Shown here piece after piece: positions 45,606 through 56,554 of a DNA stretch of 64,000 nucleotides; the stretch's first letter is position 1; every line of letters begins with the position of its first letter. The position numbers and the translations under genes are program-made. Source of the stretch: Wolfiporia cocos (lineage: Eukaryota; Basidiomycota; Agaricomycetes; Polyporales; Phaeolaceae); the NCBI GenBank assembly GCA_029448655.1, contig JACCLO010000005.1, positions 310,001 through 374,000 on the forward strand, in the 5' to 3' direction. The notes beneath the pieces are model-generated. The model made no database searches. It was given only the letters and a program-made list of their open reading frames with translations, and had not been told where the DNA came from.

Positions 45606-47572
45606 CTGGATCAGCGACCACGTGAAGCAGCCTGCGAGCTCCGCGCTCTTCGCGTACGACGCCTTGTCGCCAGGTGAGTATGTGTCGTGACTACCGTTGT
45701 CCGCGCTGCGTTGAACAAGTACTGAAACCAATGTCAGCTCACGCTTTTATTTTGCTGCTGCGCGTAAGATGGCTTACTGGCGTGTCGCTGCAGTTGTCCC
45801 ATCCTAACCCCACAGTCACGGATGTGAGTCGGGCAAGGACGAGAGAGGCGACGTACCCTCGGTATAGCCATTATCAGCCACAAATACCCCGCCGCTTTGC
45901 TTCAACGCACCCAGGTCCACGATCTGGTTAAATGCGATCGCCTGCCCCCAGTACGAGCTGAGGTCCCCTGCCGTCGACGTGCGCCTTATGTCCTGGCGCA
46001 GCCGCTTCTGCGGATGTGCGCCTCTGAGCGGGTTCGGCGTCCCTTCCTCATCCACCTTGGCCTTATCCTGCTCCACGACAATACTCTCACCCTTCCCTTT
46101 CGGCAATAGGCAAGCGATCCCCCTCATTCTCCTCTCTCTGTCCCTATCAAACCCCTAAAAAAAAGTCCTGAAGGGTCGTCTTCGCGCTCTGGCTTACGTA
46201 GCCGTACAGAGGGAGCCTGAGCACGAGCTGGTTCGCGGGGAATCCGGCGCTTGTCCACTGCGCGACTGCCGCCTCTGCTGAGTACTGTGGCTGCGAGGAG
46301 TTGTTGCAAAGGTTGCCTAGAGGAGCATTCGGTCCGGGTGAGCTCGATGATGCGCCGAAGACGTCGTAATTCCTGTGTGCGAATGGGGCAATCAGCGGCA
46401 ATTGTGATATGCATCGTACCGGACAGAGGGTCGGGCTGCGTTGTGGCTAGTAGTGAGGTAAGGACCTACATGATATTCGCGTACGTCATGACTTTTGCAT
46501 ACGCACTCACGTCTGTGAGCGGGCTCCCATTCGAGCCCATCCATGGTACACCGTCCACTGCTGCGCTGATTATCTTGCCACCACCTAGCGCGTGGCGCAG
46601 TTCAGTGAAAAATGAGAGGAGGTTTACGGAGTCTGACGGAGAATTCGGGTTTCCTGCACCTGTCTCGGCAGGGTCGGATTTGGGTATCTTGTTAGACGAG
46701 GAACAAAAGAGACGATATGGGGTTTAGAAGAGCGTATAGATGGAGCAGCGCACCCAGTCGATGTCGATTCCGTCGAGATTGTAAGTATTGACCGCATTGA
46801 TGCATACGTTGATGAACGTCGAGCGGTTTGTAGCGGAGCTGACAGCCTGCGAGAACCAGTAGCTTCCGTCTCAACCACCTGTTGCGCCACAGATTCATAT
46901 TGACGCATGAGTGCAGGCGGAGATTAGAGGGATGCTGAGTGTATGCGCGCACCGATGGAAAGGACGACCTTTGTGCCGTGTCCGCTGTTGTGTGCGCTGC
47001 TCACAAGCGTCTGGAGCGTGGATGTTGAGCCTCCGTCGAAGTCGATCGTGAAGGAGGAGTTGACCGTCGCAAACGCTGCACTCATGGACACTGTCAGTAG
47101 CTCACAGTGTCCTACCGTGGGTCGCACACCGAAGTAGATAATGTCGAACCTAGAAAAGTCGATGTTTTGGGGTGGGCTTGATCCTCCCGCCCAGTAAGGG
47201 TAGTACGCAGCGGCAATGCACCTGTTCGCCTGCGCTTTGAATACGTGCTGAGCTTGCATGTTGCTAGAGGCGACACGGGCAACGCGTTGTCTGATTTACT
47301 GCTGCTGCGAGCAGGTGGTCAACGGGTGGAAGAGGGGTAGCAAATGGAGCGACGAGCCCAGCTTTATACGCTGCGATGAAGCCACCGTCGAAGCCAACAA
47401 CGTCATCAAAACGCGCAGCTCGACATCGATCTGCTGTACACATTAGATAAGCGTACGTCACGTCAGGTATACGGGCTTCTTGAGACAGAAGAGCAGCGAG
47501 ATCTTTGACAGTGAGACGGTGAGTGAACCACTCAGATCTGGAATAGCGCTCTATTTAGAGGTGTACGTCAGG
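45606..47572 (-). pseudogene. PX domain - GH18 chitinase fusion, copy B (broken, inverted)
   Basis: This copy runs on the minus strand. PX remnants lie at about 47310-47572 (IERYSRSEW, TVKDLAALLSQEARIPD, FIAAYKAGL, PPVDHLLAAAV), matching the corresponding helices of copy A, but split by frame changes and stops. The GH18 part begins with the shared linker and barrel start (FKAQANRCIAAAYYPYWA). It continues with TKVVLSIG, DGIDIDW, NYDVFGASS, GPNAPLGNLCNN, LVLRLPLYGYVSQS, DLSSYWGQAIAFNQI, GGVFVADNGYTE and AGCFTWSLIQ. After DIDW the best splice gives IPKSDPAETG, so the catalytic Glu and the EYPG context are lost. A run of eight A (+ strand 46157-46164) shifts the frame after LQDFF. A deletion in the TVVTYDDTYS block shifts it again. 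It is the diverged inverted partner of 31874..34010. Confidence 0.75.
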
Positions 47573-48212
47573 CACTCTATATTCGTCAAAACAACAGTCC
47601 GAGACCATGCGTAAATGCAAACGGAACGCGAATTTGGTAGGGTGAACCGCAAACAGTGAGCCTTAGGCGAAGCGGTATTCAAGACCTCGAGATTATTGCC
47701 AGCTGCATGTTTAGTGAGCAACGGCATGAAGACTAACTGTGAGATGATGTAAGGCTAGGCTTTCATGTATGCATTGTACGTCCAAAAAACGGCCCGGAGT
47801 GCAGCAGATACGCACCGTAGTCGCGATATTGATGTTGCCCTAGCATGTTCTCTCAAGCACGTTATCATGTTAGATCGTATCTCGTGCGTATAGTACGCTA
47901 GGGCCCTGCCCCATGCAGTATATACATTGAGATTGCCCCGATCGATGTCTTGATGACCAGAGAATATTCAGGCGAGTTAGGCAGTCGCAACAAGAAGCTA
48001 TATATGGCGCATGAGCTCAGTCATAGCTCGCATGCGGCCGAGGTAGCGAGGAAGCTCTGTGCAGCAGGAAAGTCCAAAATGCAAGCTAGATTGAAGTAAG
48101 GAGATTTGGAACACGTTGAGACGCCCAAACGACAATCGGCGTCGAAGAACGCGTGACGTCACGCGTCGCGGTAGAGAATCATGACTTGCTTGTGCTCGCA
48201 GTCCGAAGGTGA
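47573..48212. other. Upstream flank of PX-GH18 copy B
   Basis: No gene is seen; it contains the 18-bp CRE/MluI palindrome at 48149-48166 and ends at the retroelement target site. Confidence 0.5.
48149..48166. promoter_or_regulatory. 18-bp CRE/MluI palindrome upstream of PX-GH18 copy B
   Basis: ACGCGTGACGTCACGCGT is a perfect 18-bp palindrome combining the CRE core TGACGTCA with two ACGCGT boxes. It is shared with the upstream region of copy A (30910-30926), so it probably predates the duplication or is under common selection. Confidence 0.5.
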
Positions 48213-48217
48213 GCTTG
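48213..48217. repeat. Left 5-bp target-site duplication (GCTTG)
   Basis: GCTTG directly abuts the left LTR and recurs directly after the right LTR (56550-56554). Confidence 0.85.
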
Positions 48218-49207
48218 TGACACAAGCGCAACCTTAAGACACACACCGGGGGAAGGTGGGTCGCATGAAAGCGCCTTCCTGGTCCGGGCATCTCAAGGCA
48301 CAAAAGGCCAAGACAAGTCTGAGGTTTACGCTCAAGACTGTCCGGCATATATACTCCTAATCTATTTGTACATGTTTGTGTACGGTGGCTCAGAGGCCTC
48401 TACGTACTGGTATCTAACTGGCTATGAGCTATGTGCCGGTAATGGCATCGGAGCGCTGGGGTACGCGAGGATGTCCATGGCGACGTAGCGTATAAGGGTC
48501 GGATCAAAGGAATAGCCAATCGGTCGGGTTCGATCGGTGGTTCTTGTCGATCGTAGGCGCGCCGGTAATGGCGGGGTTCTAAGTCCGTGATCGGGCGTGG
48601 TCTGCCACGATCGGGGTTGGCCAGTACGGGCCGGATATAGCGTAGGTTGATCGAGCGTGATCGGCTGCGATCGGGGTGTAGCGCTCTGTGACTGGTAGGG
48701 TTCTCAGTCGTGCAGAGCCTTGAGTAATTATCCCTGCCTGTTGTACTTGCAGGTTAGGGTGCGTAAGGGGTATAGTATAATGTCTATGCCAGTAATGGCG
48801 AGTGTCCGTGCGTTGGAGATGCGAGGCGTTAGGTTTAGTGTACTGGGTCACGTGCGAGTGTAGACCGTGCCCCTAGTCGGCGTATAGCGTAGTGTGCGAT
48901 GGTTTAGCCTGATCTGTACAAGGCGTGCCGTCGTGCTATAGTAGCCTGTTGGGCTCTAGGGGTCGGCTCGTGACTCCGGGGTTTAGGGACTAGGCAGCGT
49001 ATGTCTTGCTGCCGGGACTTGGACTGGTTTAAGGGTTAGACTGCTGGTGGCCTGCTAGTGCCCGTAGTGTCCTGTATAGCGGAGGGCTTCTACTAGCGTT
49101 GCCGTAGGATTCCAGCTGGGCTCGGGTAGAGTGCTGTAGCGTGCTTATGGCGTGAATGGGGTGTCAACCTAGGGTGGTCTACTAGGCTTTGAAATTGGCT
49201 TGTGACA
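48218..49207 (-). repeat. Left LTR (3' LTR if element is on minus strand)
   Basis: 990 bp, the same length as the right LTR with a constant offset of 7342 bp. It carries two 30-nt imperfect internal repeats (48588-48617 and 48648-48677) rich in GATCGGG/CGATCGGGGT. Confidence 0.9.
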
Positions 49208-49210
49208 GTA

Positions 49211-49221
49211 CCCCCTCTTTT
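49211..49221 (-). other. Polypurine tract (minus strand AAAAGAGGGGG)
   Basis: Eleven uninterrupted purines on the minus strand, three bases from the LTR boundary. This is the position expected for the plus-strand priming site of a minus-oriented retroelement. Confidence 0.6.
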
Positions 49222-52200
49222 AGCAACTTGTCCCCGAGTTTCCTTGCAAGTTCCTTGGACATGGTTCGACTGTGCTTGTCGGCGCTAGGGCGTGGTACTA
49301 CTATAGGTCTGGTTCGACTTTCTAGTGCCCGTGTGCGCGAGTCTATTTAGGCTGACCGGGATGTCTGAAGTGCTAGTGTATAGCTTTTCTACTTCAGTGG
49401 TCCTATGCCTACATGTCCTGCTGGTGCTGTCTGACCAGTATGTTCGACTCCGAGCTCTGTCTACCGTTGGATTACCTTGGACGCGCGGGTCCTCGGGTCC
49501 TGTAGACGTCCTAGCTCTTTGTCTTACGTGTTCCCTGGTTTCGACAGTGGGTTGTAGTGTAGTGCGTGTATGGTATGTCCGCGTGTCTTTTCTACACAAC
49601 CCTCTTGCAAGTATCCTTCCCTGGAGCGGTTGACTGGTTCCGTATGTCCGTGTGTCCTGTTCGTCCGACCTGTTACCTGTTGTCTTCCGCGGTTCGTGGT
49701 AGGAATGTCTCGTCTACCGTAGGTATAAAATGAATGTAAGTAATAAGTCCTGGTTCCTATCCGTATGCATCCTATCTGTATAGTAGGGGGGATGTGGTTC
49801 CTTTGCTTTGGGTATATGTACTTCGTTACTGTGGTATGTGCTTTTTTATGTTTATCATATGTTTTTATGTGTTTATATTTTTGTATGTTTTTTTGTTTCT
49901 TTTGTTCGCCTTCAATTGTCGGCGTATTTTTATATCGTAAGGGTCATGATGTATCATAATGTTTCGTTGGAAGTGGGGTGTCTGGCCTGTTTTCCCCAGG
50001 TTCGTATAGTAAAGGTGTGCCTTTTGCTTATTGCACCGTTATCTACTTCCTAAGTACGTGTGCGCGTGATGGCCTGGTTTTGCCAAATGCCGCATAGTGG
50101 TAGCCCTTCACCGTTTATTTGGTGAGGCAAGGGTTCGTCGTCGATGTCCAGAAAGGGTGATTTTTTCGTTAAATTGACCCGAAATAATCGATTTCCCCCC
50201 CCCTAGATTCAAGCTGTCCTCGGCTTGTCGTTTCCTTCTACTTCTACTTATTTTTTCCCTTTACTTTCTTTCCCTTTGTGCTTGGTCTGAGGGCGCTTCA
50301 GCGGCCTTGGTTCCCGAGGTCATGGTACTGGGAGTCGTTCGTGACTCGTGTTCCCAAAGGTTACGGTACTGAAGGGTGGCGTGGCGCGGACGCGAGCTCT
50401 GGTCCGAGTTCTAGGTACTTGGGTTCTTCCGTGTTCGTTCAAGGTGCGTATGTTTCCTGCGTCCTTGGTGGTTCGTAATTCTATTTTATAAATATAAACG
50501 AGTGGTTAGCGATTTAAGGGGCGCTATCCCCTTGTGAGCTTGTTCGTGCTCGGGTATAGTTTTATTCGTATCTCTAGTAGGGTTTCCCCGGTGTTTCTAG
50601 AGATTAAGTCGTTGCAGCGGGCCCGTAGGTTCCCGTGCTAGTCGTATACTTCCGAGGAATGTCTCGTCTCGGTTGTATTGGTTCATTATATTATTATGAG
50701 CGATTCTATTGCCCCTGTGTTCGATGTGTAGGAATTATCTTATGCTCGTGGTAATCCAGGGCGTAACACGCTCGCCTGGGTTTCTACGAGCGTAAGAGTA
50801 TATATTTTATTACTATTAGAGCATTAGGGTTTTGCTCGTGTTTTTATTGTATAAGAGGTGGCGTGTTCTGCCGCGTTCCCTCTTAGGGTATATTATCCCT
50901 TTTCGAGTTCCTCATAGTGCTTTTATTGAAGGAAAGTACTTAGCTGTGCCCGGTCTGATCTACCGGGAGGTCACGGCGTCGGTTCTTTTCTAGCCGCCTG
51001 AGTCTACTGGGGGTTGATACATGGGCTGTCCAGCTGCCCGTTCCGTTTTACGGCCGGAATTGCCAAATGAGTGTGTGGGGCACTAATGGCCCAAAACGTT
51101 GAAAGGGGCACTGTTTGGCCCGCGTACGAGGTCGATTCGGGTTTGAGGGACGATGGTGCAGTCCCGTGGTCGCGTAACCGGACATGAGAGGCGGTCCCTG
51201 TTCCCACTGCCGTATTCTGGCTTAGGTACTGGGGAGTGGCGTCATGCCGGGATTGGTCGGCTTCCATGGTCTTTACTGGCGGCGGCTACATGTCCAGCCG
51301 CTGGCCCAGGTTGGTGAGACCTGATCTCCTGCTCGGTTTGTTTCTTCCTATGTACGTTAGTGAATAATAATTAAAGTGCGCGATCTAGCGCGTGTGGGTA
51401 TAGTGGCTGGGCGTCTGGTTCGCGTGCGGCCCATAGTTCCGGGTTAGGGTCCGACACGTGACGCTCTGCCTGCCTTGTTCCTGTCGAAGGCGGGGTATAG
51501 GTGTATGTTGTTACAGCCGTCTGCTGGGGTGGTGTGTCGGCAGCGGCGACTTGCTTAACTTGACGATTCTAGTCGGTGTAGGTGTTTCGAGATCGAGCGG
51601 AGGGGGTTGCTTCCTCGGCTGGTAATTCCGGTTTCTCAGCGCTCCTGGTGGGGTAGCGCGAGGACTAGGGAATTCCTGCTTTGGTTGCGGTTCCCTCAGG
51701 CTTGATCGGTTACGACGGAAGTGCGCGTCGTATTGGGTTACCAGGACCCCCTCTTCAGGGTGGGTCCTTCTACTTTTCCTGTTCCTGTTTTCTCTAGAAT
51801 GTAAGCAAGTATAATATATTTACAACCCCGCGATCTACTTGGTTCGGATCGGGGGTGGGGTTGGTTCGTTGACCGGAATGGTGCATCGGTCGTGTGTTCG
51901 TTACCCGCGGTATTTCTCGTCGCGGTGGTGGACTGCCGGTGGTTCTCTTTGGCTGTCCCGGAATGGTTCGTCATGGATGTAGTGACGATCGAATTGATCC
52001 GTCTTGCGCTGAGCTGGTGAAGTGCGGCGGGGCTCTTGCATTAGCGGGGATCGGTACTGCGTGGCGAGCCAAGTCGTCGGGCTTCGGAGTACTAATCAAG
52101 TTCATATTTCTGAACTAGGGCTTACGACTCCCTGTATGGGGTAGTTGCCTATCAGACGGGATTTCCTCTACCGAGGTGGCTCAGCCGGGGTCGTAACCGG

Positions 52201-55200
52201 TGCCGTTTTCCTCTCGGAGTACTTTCCATACGTTCTCAAAATGTTCCTCTTACTCTGGCTGTTCGAGCTGTGACTGGTCATATTATTGCGGTACGATCTG
52301 GTCCGCGAGTCGGTTCGATTATCCATGGGGTGTCGTTTCGGATCTCCTAAATGATCTATTCCGTTTCGAATCATTCAGTACGACTTTTAGTGTATAGACA
52401 GCGCGGAGTGGTCCGTCGCGCTGTCCCTTCACGTCCTCGCCGGTTAAGGCCATTCTGGACGTGGCGGGTTCAATTATTCCCGTTGGTAGTACATGTGCTA
52501 CTACCAGGGTACAATGTCCCTATGCCCGTAGGCGTGGTCATGACCTTCCCGCAGGATTAGGTCGTCGGCATGCCCGGTCCTCCGTGTGTCTGGGAGGGTT
52601 GCGCCCGGGGGTGTCATAAAAAATTCCACGTGCCCCTTCCCGTTCCTGGGTTGGTACACGCTTCATTGTAAATGTACGCCCTTTGTCTGGGTCGTACTGA
52701 ATGGATTCCACGCGCCCGTGGTCTGGGTTCGCGCTTCATGTATTATGGGTCGTGAGTCTGGGCGAGGCTGCCATTTCCCCTCGTCCAGACCCGTGGTACG
52801 TGACGTGATGTTATCCCTTACTATTGAGGGTTGCATCGATTTATATATTTTTATAAAGTATTAGGTGGGCGCGTATTACGCGGTTCCCCAGGGTATTTAT
52901 TTTATTTCATAACGGAGTCAAAAGGGTGGAGTGCCCGTGGGCCATTCCTCCAAATAGAAAGTTCGTAGCGGGATGTTTTACTGCCGTGGTTCGTTACAGA
53001 GCGGAATTGTACATCGCTCGGGGTCGTGGTTTGCCCCATGGCAGAGGATAGTCCATGAATTAAATTTAGGGGGCATACCTGGTTCGTGTGAGTCCGATAC
53101 TCGCTACCTAAGCTTTTTTCCGTGAGCCGTTTCCTATTGGACGAAGTGCGTCCAGGCCCCGAGTTCCTCTCCGGAGTATTTGCTTTTGGTTACGTCGGTC
53201 TCGGGACAGACTGCCGGTGCCAGTCGGGTTCAATGCCGGTTGTGGATGGATGTCGTGTTGTGGCGGAACAGGTACTTGTTCGGCGTCCGCGTGCTTGGTG
53301 TGTCCAGAGAGCTCGAAAGCTCGATCCTTCGTCCTTGCGTAGCGTAGCTTACTGCTTCCTCTCGCTCCGTCGGTCTCCTTCCTTTGTTGTCCAGTTTCTT
53401 CGTATACATCTTTTTCCTATGTCCAGTTTGTACATGTCCATCCTAACTCTTATTCGGGTTATGTTCCCCCTAGTAGGTACGCGGTTTCACAGCGTTGCTA
53501 GTCCTTAGCATACCGAGTGCTCAAGGGAGGCGCGGCCCCCAAGATGTTCACGGCAGCCTTGGATTTCGCGGTGCCGTCGGAGTGACCGGTGTGTACTTCC
53601 TACGTTTGGTCTTTTTTGGGGTTTACCGATATAGAGTATATTGTATGGGACGTTTACAGTCCGTACAGTCGTTCGGCGTGCTCAGGAGTTTGTACCTCCT
53701 TTTCCCAAGCGCGGTGTAGTGCGTGGCGGCGTTGGCTGCGTAAAGTGCGGGTGAGGCTTTTCTACTTTACGAGCCGGTGTCGGATTCCACTACGGTGCAG
53801 GCCTTCTGTATGAAGCAGGGAGTTGGGTACCCTTGCTGCCTATTCGACTGTGTATTGTGGACTGTGGATATGTCGGACTAGATGATACGTCGGACGGGTT
53901 TTATCGAGAAGGAATGTATTGTTCATTCTAAACGAGAGTGAATGTATCTCCCATAGCGGCCCCTGGTCTGCGGGGTACTCGGGGTCCAGTGGTGTTTCAT
54001 CTTCGGGGTGACCGCTTTCAATCCACGGCACGGTTTGTCCCCCTAGGACTTTGGGTGCCACTGAGCCCTTCGCGCGACCAGTCATGGTAGGGCGGCACGG
54101 AGACTTATCGTTCTAGCCACAGCGTTCTTCGCGGCAATGTCCAAAGAAAAAGGTCCTATGCCGGGGGCGACCAAGCCCAGTCTCCGGCGGTGTACGTAAC
54201 GAGTGTGTATGTACTGAATTCCTACAGTACGCAAAGTGGAGTCACGATCAGATTTCCCCTGTATTCTTTCGGAGCGCCCCCCGCCCACTGTGGCATTCAG
54301 CCTATAGCTGCTATCGGGGTGGAGACTACAAACTCCTACTTTTCGGGTACTTTCGATCTACTCTAATCTGCATCCATCACTTTTCGGTGATGCGCCAAGA
54401 AACGCCAAGGGGTTTTCTGCCCAAGGCCGGCAAGAAAATGCAGCCTCCGAATCCTCGTCCAGCCCCAGAGCTAATCCGGGATACCGGGGGACCGGGATCT
54501 ATCCGCCTATGTGATGGGGCGTGTAAAAGTCTTGTCACAGATTATTCGGTGACGTTTCCTATATATAATGTTTTGGCTTTACCGGGAGTCGAACCCTCGG
54601 CTTCACGGCTATAGGGCACGTGACGTCCTTATTGGCGTCACGGTACTTACTGGAGATAACGCGCATCTCTTACAGATAAGATAGTACATTAGATAAGCGT
54701 TCTAGGCTATGACTCGTAGGCGCGCGCGCACAGGCCGCGTTGCTTTAGGGTAGACAATATGGCCTTTGGTTCAGCGCTCCTGATGTACATATAAGCTTGG
54801 GTCTGACGGCGTTCTTGCCTCAGACCTTTTAATCTCGACTTTGGGGCTTAGGCCCTCCTTGCTCGTTATCACCCTGCTTGCGCTCTGTAAGATACTCGCT
54901 AGTCTGTGAGACGTACCTCGGCCTCGTCTTAGGGGGGTGGTTTACCCTTTGACGACTTAGCCTTGGGATGCAGCTAGTTAGTGGGCGTTAGGCGTAGGGG
55001 GATGACCCTAGAGTTTTGGGTCAAGTCTATAGTATAAGCCAAGTGGCGTAATGTACTGGCCGCTGTCTGGGCCCTTCAGCCGCTGGTTAGGCGCTGGGTT
55101 CTATGGTAGCCGGGGGGACTGTAATGTCCGTACAGTCGGGCCGATAATGGCCGTAACTAATCGCTCAGCTCCCTGGTAAACTGCCAGCGGGCCCCTTATC

Positions 55201-55360
55201 GTCTTTGATTATTTCACAACGGGTGCACGGTTACGCTGGTGGGGTTGTAACCCAAAGCCTTGCCCAAGCATTGCGCGAGGGTGGCCCAGTAGCTTCAGAG
55301 ACAACGGTGAGGAGGGGTCCCCTCACGCTGCTCGATGTACCCCCAGATCCCAATACTCCT

Positions 55361-55447
55361 TGACCCTGGAGTGTACGGGTGTAAGACCTTGACCCTGGTC
55401 GTCGGGTATAGTTGCCCTTAACCCTGGTGCGGCGGGTGTAAGATCTA
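55361..55447. repeat. 29-bp tandem repeat, three imperfect units
   Basis: Units 55361-55389, 55390-55418 and 55419-55447 share ACCCTGG...CGGGT(G/A)TA. In the inferred orientation they lie in the 5' leader, about 110-200 nt after the 5' LTR. Confidence 0.75.
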
Positions 55448-55559
55448 CAATGCCCGGATGACCGCAGTCAAACAAGGGCGAAAGAGAAATGCACGTTGCC
55501 CCTCGTGCGCCGGGGTTGGGGAGTGGTGAACACCTCCCCGGGGGTTGAGACTTGTCTTA

Positions 55560-56549
55560 TGACACAAGCGCAACCTTAAGACACACACCGGGGGAAGGTG
55601 GGTCGCATGAAAGCGCCTTCCTGGTCCGGGCATCTCAAGGCACAAAAGGCCAAGACAAGTCTGAGGTTTACGCTCAAGACTGTCCGGCATATATACTCCT
55701 AATCTATTTGTACATGTTTGTGTACGGTGGCTCAGAGGCCTCTACGTACTGGTATCTAACTGGCTATGAGCTATGTGCCGGTAATGGCATCGGAGCGCTG
55801 GGGTACGCGAGGATGTCCATGGCGACGTAGCGTATAAGGGTCGGATCAAAGGAATAGCCAATCGGTCGGGTTCGATCGGTGGTTCTTGTCGATCGTAGGC
55901 GCGCCGGTAATGGCGGGGTTCTAAGTCCGTGATCGGGCGTGGTCTGCCACGATCGGGGTTGGCCAGTACGGGCCGGATATAGCGTAGGTTGATCGAGCGT
56001 GATCGGCTGCGATCGGGGTGTAGCGCTCTGTGACTGGTAGGGTTCTCAGTCGTGCAGAGCCTTGAGTAATTATCCCTGCCTGTTGTACTTGCAGGTTAGG
56101 GTGCGTAAGGGGTATAGTATAATGTCTATGCCAGTAATGGCGAGTGTCCGTGCGTTGGAGATGCGAGGCGTTAGGTTTAGTGTACTGGGTCACGTGCGAG
56201 TGTAGACCGTGCCCCTAGTCGGCGTATAGCGTAGTGTGCGATGGTTTAGCCTGATCTGTACAAGGCGTGCCGTCGTGCTATAGTAGCCTGTTGGGCTCTA
56301 GGGGTCGGCTCGTGACTCCGGGGTTTAGGGACTAGGCAGCGTATGTCTTGCTGCCGGGACTTGGACTGGTTTAAGGGTTAGACTGCTGGTGGCCTGCTAG
56401 TGCCCGTAGTGTCCTGTATAGCGGAGGGCTTCTACTAGCGTTGCCGTAGGATTCCAGCTGGGCTCGGGTAGAGTGCTGTAGCGTGCTTATGGCGTGAATG
56501 GGGTGTCAACCTAGGGTGGTCTACTAGGCTTTGAAATTGGCTTGTGACA
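55560..56549 (-). repeat. Right LTR (5' LTR if element is on minus strand)
   Basis: 990-bp direct repeat of 48218..49207. The minus-strand TATATA lies at 55690-55695. Same terminal TG/CA and the same internal 30-nt repeats. Confidence 0.9.
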
Positions 56550-56554
56550 GCTTG
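56550..56554. repeat. Right 5-bp target-site duplication (GCTTG)
   Basis: Matches 48213-48217. Removing the element and one copy restores GGTGAGCTTGAGTC as the empty site. Confidence 0.85.

Larger units (their letters stand above)
49208..55559 (-). other. Non-coding interior of the LTR element
   Basis: 6352 bp with many short frames but no protein family signature on either strand. It includes the polypurine tract next to the left LTR, AT-rich stretches around 49740-49960 and 50790-50860, a Pol III B-box-like word at 54585-54595 (minus) and a 29-bp triplicated repeat at 55361-55447. Confidence 0.7.
48218..56549 (-). mobile_element. Non-autonomous LTR retroelement (LARD-like), 8.33 kb
   Basis: Two direct 990-bp repeats bound the element; their ends are TG...CA (TGACACAAG at the start, CTTGTGACA at the end), and GCTTG flanks it on both sides. 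The orientation is inferred as minus from two signs. A polypurine tract on the minus strand (AAAAGAGGGGG, + 49211-49221) lies 3 nt from the left LTR. A TATA-like TATATA on the minus strand lies about 855 nt into the LTR, leaving a plausible short R-U5. The 6.35-kb interior has no frame longer than about 130 codons on either strand and no gag, protease, RT or integrase motif I can find, as in large retrotransposon derivatives mobilised in trans. The LTR copies appear identical over the parts compared, implying recent insertion. No convincing tRNA primer site was found. Confidence 0.88.

Noticed and set aside
48579..48851. 90-codon minus-strand frame, found identically at 55921-56193
   Set aside because: It lies inside both LTRs and its repetitive translation merely reflects the internal 30-nt repeats; no protein family.
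53122..53508. 128-codon frame inside the retroelement as a possible gag or pol fragment
   Set aside because: No zinc knuckle, protease, RT, RNase H or integrase motif; it lies on the strand opposite to the inferred element orientation.
54560..54660. tRNA gene on the minus strand
   Set aside because: Only the B-box word fits; the T-stem has mismatches, no acceptor stem partner exists within tRNA length and no terminator T-run follows.
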